Of a stretch of DNA of 5,120 nucleotides, positions 1 to 5,120 are shown in pieces. Within the stretch, counting starts at the first letter, position 1, and each line of letters starts with the position of its first letter. The position numbers and the translations under genes are program-made. The stretch is from an uncultured Muribaculaceae bacterium. GTDB taxonomy: Bacteria; Bacteroidota; Bacteroidia; Bacteroidales; Muribaculaceae. Under the pieces are notes generated by a model. It ran no database searches and had not been told where the DNA came from. It was given only the letters and a program-made list of their open reading frames with translations. The stretch lies in NCBI GenBank assembly GCA_947177435.1, contig CAMWUM010000165.1, forward strand, positions 1-5,120, read 5' to 3'.

Positions 1-253
1 GGGATGTGGGCTGCGCCTGGGCTTGTTGGTCGGCATGAGCTGCTGCGGGCTGGTCGGCGGCCATGGCGGGAGCGGGCGTCTGGTCGATGACCTCGATGAA
101 GTCTTCGGCCAGGGCAATGCTGCCTGTCACTTCCTGTGGCGGCTCGGCGGGTGCCTTTGTGAGCTTGACCGTGAGGAAGAGCAGGATGGCGAGGACGGCT
201 GTGACGGCGGTGCCTGCCAGGGCCCATATGCGCGCTTTGGTGTCGGTTTTCAT
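1..253 (-). CDS. TonB-like energy transducer, N-terminal part (runs off the left edge)
   Basis: Only the first 84 codons lie in the window; the gene continues beyond base 1. The visible protein has a short basic cytoplasmic start (MKTDTKARIW), one hydrophobic segment at about residues 10-29, and then a periplasmic stretch rich in Pro, Ala, Glu and Gln (for example KAPAEPPQE at 33-41). This is the layout of TonB, which is anchored in the inner membrane and carries energy from ExbB/ExbD to outer-membrane receptors. The start is firm: the ATG directly follows the exbD stop (TAAATG), implying translational coupling. The TonB C-terminal domain is outside the window, so the identity rests on topology and on position after exbB-exbD. 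The membrane segment has no His, unlike E. coli TonB (His20). It could instead be another single-pass periplasmic protein of the same operon. Confidence 0.65.
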   Translation of the reverse strand, partial: MKTDTKARIWALAGTAVTAVLAILLFLTVKLTKAPAEPPQEVTGSIALAEDFIEVIDQTPAPAMAADQPAAAHADQQAQAQPTS

Positions 254-670
254 TTATTGCTCGACTTGGGTGGCGAGTACCATTTTGATGCCGTTTTTGG
301 CGCCGACGTTGAGCACCTCGACGATTTTGCCGTACTCGACTGTGTGGTCGGCGTATATGGCTACGGCTGTCTGCGTGGTGTCGGCCTCAAGGTGGCCGAT
401 GAGGTAGGGGGCGAGCGAGTCGGCGGCGGCGAACTGGCGGAAGTCGTCGTTGTCGTACGCGGCGGTGATCTGTGACTGCGCGTCGATGAATACGCACGCC
501 TTGGGCTTGACCGAGGTCTGCTGCACGCTCTGCGGGAGGTCGACTTCGAGGGCCGTGGGGAACACGAATGTGGACGTGGCCATGAAGAAGACCAGGAGCA
601 GGAAGATGATGTCGGTCATCGACGCCATCGAGAATCCGGCCTGGATGCTATGCTGCTGCTTGAGCGACAT
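254..670 (-). CDS. exbD: ExbD/TolR-family biopolymer transport protein
   Basis: A 138-residue inner-membrane protein, the usual length for ExbD/TolR. It has a short cytoplasmic N-terminus, one transmembrane helix at about 17-38, and a periplasmic domain from about 40 to the end. The helix begins with SMTDIIFLLLVFFM, so Asp20 sits where the family's essential proton-conducting Asp lies (Asp25 in E. coli ExbD). In this family, ExbD sits inside an ExbB pentamer and couples proton flow to TonB movement. The start codon overlaps the exbB stop by one base (TAATG), and the stop abuts the next start, so the three genes are probably made together in fixed proportion. TolR is the close alternative, but no tolA, tolB or pal is seen here, and the following gene is TonB-like. 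Confidence 0.92.
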   Translation of the reverse strand: MSLKQQHSIQAGFSMASMTDIIFLLLVFFMATSTFVFPTALEVDLPQSVQQTSVKPKACVFIDAQSQITAAYDNDDFRQFAAADSLAPYLIGHLEADTTQTAVAIYADHTVEYGKIVEVLNVGAKNGIKMVLATQVEQ

Positions 671-1308
671 TACTTTGCGGGTTCGTTAAGGAGGTCCATG
701 AACTCCATGGTCTTGGCCTCCATAAGATTCATCACTGTGTTGACGCGGGCCACCAGGTAGTTGTAGGCGAACAGGGCGGCGATGCCCACGATCAGGCCGG
801 CCACGGTGGTGGCCAGGGCGGTGTAGATGCCTCCGGCGAAGTCGCCGATCGAGGCGGTGCTGCCGGCCTGGGCTATCTGGTAGAAAGCCTGTACCATGCC
901 GATGACCGTGCCGAGGAAGCCGAGCATGGGGGCTCCGGCGGCGGTGGTGGCGAGCCAGGGGAGGCCCTTGCTGAGGTTGGCGATCTCGAGGTTGCCGGTG
1001 TTTTCGATGGCTGCGAGCACGTCGGCCATGGGGCGTCCGATGCGGTTGATGCCTTTGAGGATGAGGCGCGCGTAGGGCGAGTCGGTGTTTTTGCACAGGC
1101 GTGTGGCGCTGGCCAGGTCGCCCATGTGCACGTAGTCGCTGATGCGCTTCATAAACGACTCGTCGATGCGCGAGGCCTTGGTGATGACGATTGCGCGGTA
1201 GATGAAAATGTAGATGGCGGCCAGGGCCAGGATGGCCAGGGGCACCATAATCCATCCGCCGTCGAGGCAGAGCTGCCAGATGCTGATGTCTTGCGCTGTT
1301 TGGGTCAT
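670..1308 (-). CDS. exbB: ExbB/TolQ/MotA-family proton channel protein
   Basis: A 212-residue inner-membrane protein with three predicted helices: about 18-37 (following GGWIMVPL), 118-142 and 159-185. Between helices 1 and 2 lies a cytoplasmic region of about 80 residues. The family core is clear: GAPMLGFLGTVIGMVQAF at 125-142, and TALATTVAGL at 163-172 in helix 3. Thr134 and Thr168 match the pore-lining Thr148 and Thr181 of E. coli ExbB. ExbB forms the pentameric stator that, with ExbD, uses the proton motive force to drive TonB. The position of E. coli Glu176 appears to be Thr163 here (hand alignment). The ATG lies 6 bases after the pdxJ stop, so it is probably transcribed from the pdxJ promoter. 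TolQ is the alternative; the TonB-like downstream gene favours ExbB. Confidence 0.92.
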   Translation of the reverse strand: MTQTAQDISIWQLCLDGGWIMVPLAILALAAIYIFIYRAIVITKASRIDESFMKRISDYVHMGDLASATRLCKNTDSPYARLILKGINRIGRPMADVLAAIENTGNLEIANLSKGLPWLATTAAGAPMLGFLGTVIGMVQAFYQIAQAGSTASIGDFAGGIYTALATTVAGLIVGIAALFAYNYLVARVNTVMNLMEAKTMEFMDLLNEPAK

Positions 1309-1314
1309 TGGGGC

Positions 1315-2031
1315 TTATTTTTTAAGGCATTCTTTGTATTTGGCGATGGTGTCTTTGAGGCCCAGGTACAGGGCGTCGCTGATGAGGGCGTGGCCGATCG
1401 ACACCTCGTTGAGGTAGGGCAGGCGCTGGCGCAGGAAGGCCAGGTTGCTGAGGTTGAGGTCGTGGCCGGCGTTTACGCCCAGGCCGCAGCGGTGGGCCGT
1501 CTCGCTGGCTATCACGTATGGGGCTACGGCGGCTTCGGGGTCCTGCTCGTAGAGGTCGGCGTAGGGCTTGGTGTACAGTTCCACTCGGTCGGCACCTGTC
1601 TTGGCGGCGAGCTTGATCTGCTCGGGGTCTGGGTCGACGAAGATTGACGTGCGTATGTTGGCCTCTTTCAGGCGGTCGACCACTGCGGTGAGCATCTCCA
1701 TGTGGCCGGCCACGTCCCAGCCGGCGTCGGATGTGATGGCCGACGGGTCGTCGGGCACGAGGGTGACCTGCGAGGGGCGTGCCTTCAGCACCAGGTTAAG
1801 GAAGTCCTCCGAGGGGTATCCCTCTATGTTGAGCTCGGTCTTGACGAGCGAGCGGAGCTTGAACACGTCGTCGTGGCGTATGTGTCGCTCGTCGGGGCGG
1901 GGATGCACTGTGATGCCCTCGGCGCCGAAGGCCTCGCAGTCGATGGCCACTTGCTGTACGTTGGGCACGTTCTCGCCGCGGGCGTTGCGCAGGGTGGCCA
2001 CCTTGTTGATATTTACGCTCAGATGTGTCAT
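1315..2031 (-). CDS. pdxJ: Pyridoxine 5'-phosphate synthase
   Basis: This cytoplasmic TIM-barrel enzyme condenses 1-deoxy-D-xylulose 5-phosphate with 3-amino-2-oxopropyl phosphate to give pyridoxine 5'-phosphate, the last ring-forming step of DXP-dependent vitamin B6 synthesis. At 238 residues it is full length. It starts with the typical [13 protein letters not shown]. Motifs visible are HPRPDERHI at 43-51, NIEGYP at 68-73, GADRVELYT at 146-154, GVNAGHDLN at 185-193 and [10 protein letters not shown] at 211-220. His43, Glu70, Glu151 and His190 correspond to the E. coli catalytic residues His45, Glu72, Glu153 and His193, so it should be active. It is the first gene of the minus-strand operon, just after the divergent control region. 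No link between B6 synthesis and the exb genes follows from the sequence beyond cotranscription. Confidence 0.97.
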   Translation of the reverse strand: MTHLSVNINKVATLRNARGENVPNVQQVAIDCEAFGAEGITVHPRPDERHIRHDDVFKLRSLVKTELNIEGYPSEDFLNLVLKARPSQVTLVPDDPSAITSDAGWDVAGHMEMLTAVVDRLKEANIRTSIFVDPDPEQIKLAAKTGADRVELYTKPYADLYEQDPEAAVAPYVIASETAHRCGLGVNAGHDLNLSNLAFLRQRLPYLNEVSIGHALISDALYLGLKDTIAKYKECLKK

Positions 2032-2060
2032 CTTTGCAGAAAATGTATGTTTTTAAATTT

Positions 2061-2078
2061 TATAGCAGTAAGGCTATA
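2061..2078. repeat. Perfect inverted repeat TATAGC-N6-GCTATA
   Basis: Two 6-base arms, TATAGC at 2061-2066 and GCTATA at 2073-2078, flank a 6-base spacer AGTAAG. The pairing does not extend outward. In DNA it could be an operator for a dimeric regulator; in the pdxJ leader RNA it would be only a weak AU-rich hairpin. The left copy of the AGCAGTAA direct repeat overlaps it. Chance occurrence in AT-rich DNA is possible. Confidence 0.35.
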
Positions 2079-2123
2079 TGAAATGTGGATTTAAAGCAGT
2101 AATTTTGTATCCGAAAACGTAAC

Positions 2124-2140
2124 GCAGCGGATTTAGCTGC
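2124..2140. repeat. Inverted repeat GCAGC-N7-GCTGC next to the pdxJ promoter
   Basis: GCAGC at 2124-2128 and GCTGC at 2136-2140 form a perfect 5-base-arm inverted repeat with a 7-base loop, GC-rich within AT-rich surroundings. On the minus strand it lies just downstream of the proposed -7 box and would straddle the predicted transcription start, a usual place for a repressor site. The heptamer ATTTAGC also occurs twice here, at 2131-2137 and 2143-2149. Function is inferred only. Confidence 0.35.
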
Positions 2141-2170
2141 AAATTTAGCGAGAATTTATTACATGACGAA
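2140..2170 (-). promoter_or_regulatory. Candidate Bacteroidetes-type promoter for the pdxJ-exbB-exbD operon
   Basis: Read on the minus strand, bases 2147-2140 are TAAATTTG, a full match to the Bacteroides -7 consensus TAnnTTTG. Nineteen bases upstream, bases 2170-2167 read TTCG, three of four matches to the -33 element TTTG. Transcription would start near 2134-2136, leaving a leader of about 100 bases before the pdxJ ATG. The -33 element would lie inside the first codons of the divergent gene, so the two promoters would compete for space. The match was found by eye. Confidence 0.4.
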
Positions 2171-2528
2171 AGATTTTGCGCCAAAAGATAACGGCTGTCC
2201 TGCATTTGAGCATCTTTTCCCGCCGACCCTCGACCAGTGCCGCCTGCTCATCGAGTGCCGCCAGGGCGATTACTGCGCCTCGCAGATAGCCCGCGCCGTC
2301 GAGGACTGCAATGCGCAAGTGCTCAACCTCAACGTCACTGCCCTGGAGCCCCGCACCCCCGGAGGCCTCGTGGTGGACCTGCGCGCCAACCACCGCAACA
2401 GCGAGGCCATCGCCCGTTCGCTCGCCCGCTACGGCTACGAGGTGCTCGAGGCCGCCGGCCCTGCCGGCATGGCCGACGAGGCGATGCGCAGCCGCGCCAA
2501 CGAGCTGCTACGCATGCTCGAAGTATAA
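2163..2528 (+). CDS. Small stand-alone protein with an ACT-like domain, upstream of nadK
   Basis: A 121-residue, probably cytoplasmic protein with no signal peptide or membrane segment. After a non-conserved N-terminus (1-24), residues 27-97 fit a beta-alpha-beta-beta-alpha-beta pattern typical of ACT domains: strand RLLIECR (27-33), helix DYCASQIARAVEDC (36-49), strand AQVLNLNVTAL (51-61), strand GLVVDLRA (68-75), helix NSEAIARSLARYG (79-91), strand YEVLEA (92-97). A short helical tail follows. ACT domains usually bind amino acids or other small ligands and regulate attached or partner enzymes. From memory, many Bacteroidales carry at this place, next to nadK, a protein of about 220 residues with two CBS domains followed by a similar C-terminal region; here the CBS part is absent. 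A role in regulating NAD kinase is speculation from position. The start is the first ATG after the AT-rich control region. Confidence 0.75.
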   Translation: MTKDFAPKDNGCPAFEHLFPPTLDQCRLLIECRQGDYCASQIARAVEDCNAQVLNLNVTALEPRTPGGLVVDLRANHRNSEAIARSLARYGYEVLEAAGPAGMADEAMRSRANELLRMLEV

Positions 2529-2537
2529 TAATTGATT

Positions 2538-2577
2538 TAATCCCGATTAATCTTGAATAATCTCGATTTATCTCGAT
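2538..2577. repeat. Four imperfect tandem copies of a 10-base unit in the nadK leader
   Basis: The 72-base gap 2529-2600 contains four head-to-tail 10-base units at 2538-2547, 2548-2557, 2558-2567 and 2568-2577, consensus TAATCTCGAT. Copy 1 differs at one base (CCC), copy 2 at two (TTGAA), copy 3 is exact and copy 4 differs at one (TTATC). A degenerate fragment precedes them at about 2529-2537. The period is close to one DNA helical turn, so a protein recognising the unit would meet it on one face. It may be an operator array or merely slippage-derived sequence. It contains TAA triplets and is not coding. Confidence 0.7.
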
Positions 2578-2600
2578 AACTCCCTCCAAACAATCCGACC

Positions 2601-3458
2601 ATGACCATCGCGATTTACGGCAGTCGCCGGCTGCAGGCATACGCCGAGCCTTTGGGCCTTTTTCTTGAGATGCTGGCACGGGCTGGCGTCGATGTGGTGA
2701 TGCATCGCAAGCTTTACGACGTGCTCATCCACGCCATGCCCCTGCGCATGGCCGCCGTGCGCAAGGTGGTGGCCACGCCCGATTTCGCGGCCGACGTGGC
2801 CGTCAGCATCGGCGGCGACGGCACATTCCTGCGCACCAGCATGTGGGTGGGCGACAAGCAGATACCTATTCTGGGCATCAACGCCGGCCATCTCGGCTAC
2901 CTATCGGCCGCCGACATTACCGAGCTCCCCTCGTTGGCGCCGGCCCTGCTTGGGGGCGACTTCTCCACCGAGTGCCGCTCGCTCATCGAGGTCACCGCGC
3001 CCGTGCTTGGTCCGTGGCCTTACGCCCTCAACGAGGTGGCGGTGTCAAAAGAGGAGAACTCCTCAATGATTATAGCTGACACGCACATCAACGGCCACCC
3101 TCTGGCCGCTTACCGCGCTGACGGGCTCATAATATCCACGCCCACGGGCAGCACTGCCTACAACCTCTCGGTCGGCGGCCCCATCATTCAGCCCTCCGCA
3201 CCGGTGTGGGCCATAGCCCCCGTGGCCGCCCATTCGCTGGGCATGCGCCCGCTGGTGGTGTCTGACACCTCAGAGATAACCGTGACTGTCGAAGGCCGGG
3301 CGCGCTCTTGCCGCGTCAGCCTCGACGGCCGAGCAGCCTCCCTTCCCATCGGCTCGACCATCAGCCTGCGCAAGGCCCCCTTCTCGATCCGCCTCGTCTC
3401 CCTCCCCGGCCGCACCTTTGCCGACCGCCTCCGCGACAAGCTCCACTGGAGCGAATAA
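2601..3458 (+). CDS. nadK: NAD kinase
   Basis: This cytoplasmic enzyme phosphorylates NAD to NADP using ATP or polyphosphate and sets the NADP(H) supply. At 285 residues it is full length. Family motifs occur in order: SIGGDGTFLR at 69-78 (catalytic Asp73), GINAGHLGYLS at 92-102, LNEVAVS at 143-149 (the conserved Asn-Glu pair), ADGLIISTPTGSTAYNLS at 173-190 and VGGPI at 191-195. Later residues form the beta-sandwich typical of the family, with SLDG near the end of that domain. The N-terminus MTIAIYGSR matches the first strand of the Rossmann-like domain and supports this ATG. The gene lies 72 bases after the ACT-like gene, separated by the tandem repeat, and its stop abuts the start of the metallopeptidase gene. 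No broken motif was seen. Confidence 0.97.
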   Translation: MTIAIYGSRRLQAYAEPLGLFLEMLARAGVDVVMHRKLYDVLIHAMPLRMAAVRKVVATPDFAADVAVSIGGDGTFLRTSMWVGDKQIPILGINAGHLGYLSAADITELPSLAPALLGGDFSTECRSLIEVTAPVLGPWPYALNEVAVSKEENSSMIIADTHINGHPLAAYRADGLIISTPTGSTAYNLSVGGPIIQPSAPVWAIAPVAAHSLGMRPLVVSDTSEITVTVEGRARSCRVSLDGRAASLPIGSTISLRKAPFSIRLVSLPGRTFADRLRDKLHWSE

Positions 3459-4190
3459 ATGCTTATGGCGGGCGGAAGCGTTAACATATCGGGGCTTTAC
3501 GACTTTGGAGGCGAGGTCGGGGCGGTGCAGGTGATGCTGAAAGGCGGAGCGCGGTCTGTACGCGCCCGCTGGAAGGGGGGCGTGGTGCACGTTACCGCGC
3601 CGGTAGGCATTGGCTTTGATGAGTTGAGGAGTATCCTCGCGTCGATGATGCCGAGGCTTGCGCAGGCCAAGCCTGAGCCCCTTTACCGTATCGGCCAGCG
3701 GATTGAGATGCCTGGTCTGGAGGTGGAGATTGGCAGCCAGACACGCAAGCCTGATTTTGTGATTTCTTCGTTGCGGATGCCCCGAGGCTCTATCGAGGTG
3801 GGCGCCGCGCTTGACATCGAGGCTCCTGAGACGGTCGAACTCATTAGCCGCATGTTGTGCCGTATGGCTGCATCCGTGGCTCCGCGTTTGCTGCTGCCTC
3901 GCGCACGCGAAGTGGCTGAGCAAGTGGGCGCAAGGCCGAGCGAGTGGTCCATCTCGCGCGGCCACCGCACGCTGGGCCATTGCGACGCCCGGGGCCGCAT
4001 CGCCCTGTCGTATGCTTTGGTTTTTTACCCCCAGGAGCTACGCGACTATGTGGTGTGCCACGAGCTGGCCCACCTGAGCGAACTCAACCACTCCCCCCGA
4101 TTTCACCAAATTTGCGACCGCTACTGTGGCGGCCGCGAACGCCAGTTGCAAGCGGCATTGCGCGCCTATAAGATACCTATAATACGTTGA
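3459..4190 (+). CDS. YgjP/DUF45-type putative zinc metallopeptidase
   Basis: A 243-residue protein whose C-terminal part carries YVVCHELAHLSELNHSPRFH at 197-216. This is the YgjP/WLM-type zinc site, with His201, Glu202 (catalytic base), His205 and His211 as the expected third ligand. The region before it (GRIALSYALVFYPQELRDY, about 179-197) is also family-like. The N-terminal half (about 18-130) has the beta-rich layout of YgjP proteins, with LKGGARSVRARWKGGVVHVTAP resembling the usual opening repeat of this family. No signal peptide or membrane segment is seen, so it should be cytoplasmic. The RWGSC-like motif common before the zinc site appears as RTLGHC. The ATG directly follows the nadK stop (TAAATG); a second ATG at 3465 is an alternative start. 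Substrate and role are unknown; position between nadK and aroB gives no clear hint. Confidence 0.88.
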   Translation: MLMAGGSVNISGLYDFGGEVGAVQVMLKGGARSVRARWKGGVVHVTAPVGIGFDELRSILASMMPRLAQAKPEPLYRIGQRIEMPGLEVEIGSQTRKPDFVISSLRMPRGSIEVGAALDIEAPETVELISRMLCRMAASVAPRLLLPRAREVAEQVGARPSEWSISRGHRTLGHCDARGRIALSYALVFYPQELRDYVVCHELAHLSELNHSPRFHQICDRYCGGRERQLQAALRAYKIPIIR

Positions 4191-4191
4191 T

Positions 4192-5120
4192 ATGCAAGAG
4201 TTGATATTCACACATAATCCCTCCGAGCCTCTATGCGATCTGGCCCAAGGCCGCGACCTGTGGGTAATCGCCGACGAGAACACTGCCGCTCTGGCCTTGC
4301 CGCGTCTGGCGCTGCCCGAGCACAAGACAATCGTAATTCCGGCAGGTGATGCCAGCAAGGACCTCGACACGCTCTCCTCAATTTGGCGGCAACTCAGCGA
4401 GGGGGGCGCTACGCGCGCGTCGTTGGCCATCTGCCTGGGTGGAGGCGTAGTGACCGACATTGGCGGGTTTGCCGCCGCGACGTTCAAGCGCGGCATGGAG
4501 TTCGTCAACGTGCCCACCACGCTGCTTGGCGCCGTCGACGCTGCCGTGGGCGGCAAGACCGGCATCAACTTTTGCGGCCTTAAAAACGAGATAGGTGCGT
4601 TCTGTCCGGCCAGTGCGGTAGTCGTTTCTGCATTGTTTTTCAGTACGTTGCCACGACAGGAACTGCTCTCAGGCTATGCCGAGATGCTGAAGCACGGCCT
4701 ATTGGAAAGCCCCACAGAACTCGCCCGCCTTATGGAAATAGACATCGATAAGGCCGACGAACTGCTGCCCGCCATCGAGCGGAGCGTGGCCGTAAAGCAG
4801 CGCATAGTCGAGAGCGACCCGCGCGAGCAAGGCCCGCGTAAAGCCCTCAATCTGGGTCACACCTGCGGTCACGCCATCGAGAGCCTCGCCCTGCGTCGAG
4901 GCCACCCTGTGCCGCACGGCTACGCCGTGGCCTGGGGCCTGGTGTGCGCGTTGGCATTGTCGGTAATGCGTGCCGGCTTCCCCAAAGACACGCTCTATGC
5001 CGTAGCCCGCTTCGTCAAAGAGCGTTACGGCCGTCCGCCCTACGACTGCGCCGACTATCCCGACCTGCTCGCCGCCATGGCCCACGACAAGAAAAACCCA
5101 TCGCCCGACCGCATCATGTT
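4192..5120 (+). CDS. aroB: 3-dehydroquinate synthase (C-terminus beyond the right edge)
   Basis: This enzyme converts DAHP to 3-dehydroquinate, step two of the shikimate pathway, with NAD and a divalent metal, in the cytoplasm. The window holds 309 codons with no stop; about 40 residues are probably missing relative to the usual 350 or so. Motifs are GGGVVTDIGGFAAATFKRG from residue 83 (NAD-binding loop, Asp89), NVPTTLLGAVDAAVGGKTG with Asp116 and Lys122, GYAEMLKHG with Glu164, RKALNLGHTCGHAIES with His223, PHGYAVAWG with His242, and HDKKN at 298-302. Glu164, His223 and His242 are the expected metal ligands, so the visible part is intact. The ATG lies one base after the metallopeptidase stop (TGATATG), indicating coupling within the plus-strand operon. 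Related glycerol-1-phosphate dehydrogenase-like enzymes are excluded by the AroB-specific motifs. Confidence 0.97.
   Translation, partial: MQELIFTHNPSEPLCDLAQGRDLWVIADENTAALALPRLALPEHKTIVIPAGDASKDLDTLSSIWRQLSEGGATRASLAICLGGGVVTDIGGFAAATFKRGMEFVNVPTTLLGAVDAAVGGKTGINFCGLKNEIGAFCPASAVVVSALFFSTLPRQELLSGYAEMLKHGLLESPTELARLMEIDIDKADELLPAIERSVAVKQRIVESDPREQGPRKALNLGHTCGHAIESLALRRGHPVPHGYAVAWGLVCALALSVMRAGFPKDTLYAVARFVKERYGRPPYDCADYPDLLAAMAHDKKNPSPDRIM

Larger units (their letters stand above)
2032..2162. promoter_or_regulatory. Divergent intergenic control region between pdxJ and the ACT-like gene
   Basis: This 131-base AT-rich gap stands out against the GC-rich coding sequence on both sides and must hold start signals for both transcription units. 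It contains a candidate minus-strand promoter near the right end, a TATAGC/GCTATA inverted repeat, a GCAGC/GCTGC inverted repeat, and two copies of AGCAGTAA at 2064-2071 and 2095-2102, which lie 31 bases apart, about three helical turns. I see no convincing Shine-Dalgarno sequence before either start, as is common in Bacteroidetes. No reading frame here extends either neighbouring gene. Confidence 0.75.

Noticed and set aside
23..475. Plus-strand open frames over the TonB-like and exbD genes
   Set aside because: Low-complexity Gly/Val/Cys-rich translation opposite genes with clear family motifs; treated as antisense shadows.
686..1255. Long minus-strand open frame overlapping exbB
   Set aside because: Its protein is full of His, Arg, Pro and Gly, the typical shadow of a GC-rich gene in another frame; exbB explains the region.
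2033..2061. Plus-strand promoter TTTG (2033-2036) with TAAATTTT (2054-2061) for the ACT-like gene
   Set aside because: The spacing of 17 is short and the -7 box lacks the final G; in AT-rich DNA such a match is weak, so it was not listed as a feature.
2529..2600. Possible terminator before nadK
   Set aside because: No GC-rich stem followed by a T run; the region is explained better by the 10-base tandem repeat.
3270..3980. 236-codon minus-strand open frame across nadK and the metallopeptidase gene
   Set aside because: It lies opposite two well-supported genes, has no recognisable motif and is rich in His/Arg/Ala as expected for an antisense shadow.
4038..4568. Minus-strand open frame across the metallopeptidase-aroB junction
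   Set aside because: It is antisense to the HELAH motif and the AroB NAD-binding loop, and shows no family signal of its own.

Overview
The window looks like a piece of chromosome from a GC-rich member of the Bacteroidales, possibly Muribaculaceae-like. This is inferred from the gene order (pdxJ followed by ExbB, ExbD and a TonB-like protein, with a small regulatory-domain gene and nadK on the other side), from the lack of clear Shine-Dalgarno sequences before most starts, and from a Bacteroidetes-type -7 element (TAAATTTG) in the one AT-rich intergenic region. No RNA gene, insertion sequence, CRISPR array or prophage element was seen.

The left half (1-2031) is a compact minus-strand operon, read right to left: pdxJ (pyridoxine 5'-phosphate synthase), exbB, exbD, then a TonB-like membrane-anchored protein cut by the left edge. 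Spacing is 6 bases, then a 1-base overlap (TAATG), then directly abutting stop and start (TAAATG), so the genes are very probably cotranscribed and translationally coupled. The last three would form a proton-motive-force-driven energiser for outer-membrane transport.

The centre (2032-2162) is a divergent, AT-rich control region. It carries a candidate minus-strand promoter, two short perfect inverted repeats and an 8-base direct repeat.

The right half (2163-5120) is a plus-strand cluster: a 121-residue stand-alone protein with an ACT-like fold pattern, nadK (NAD kinase), a YgjP/DUF45-type zinc metallopeptidase whose start abuts the nadK stop, and aroB (3-dehydroquinate synthase), cut by the right edge. 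A 72-base gap before nadK contains four imperfect tandem copies of a 10-base unit.

Most of the window is housekeeping metabolism (vitamin B6, NADP, shikimate pathway) plus TonB-system energisation. I do not see an evident new defence or mobile system. The points most worth a second look are the lone ACT-like protein beside nadK, the 10-base tandem repeat in the nadK leader, and substitutions at usually conserved positions in the ExbB, TonB-like and YgjP-like proteins.
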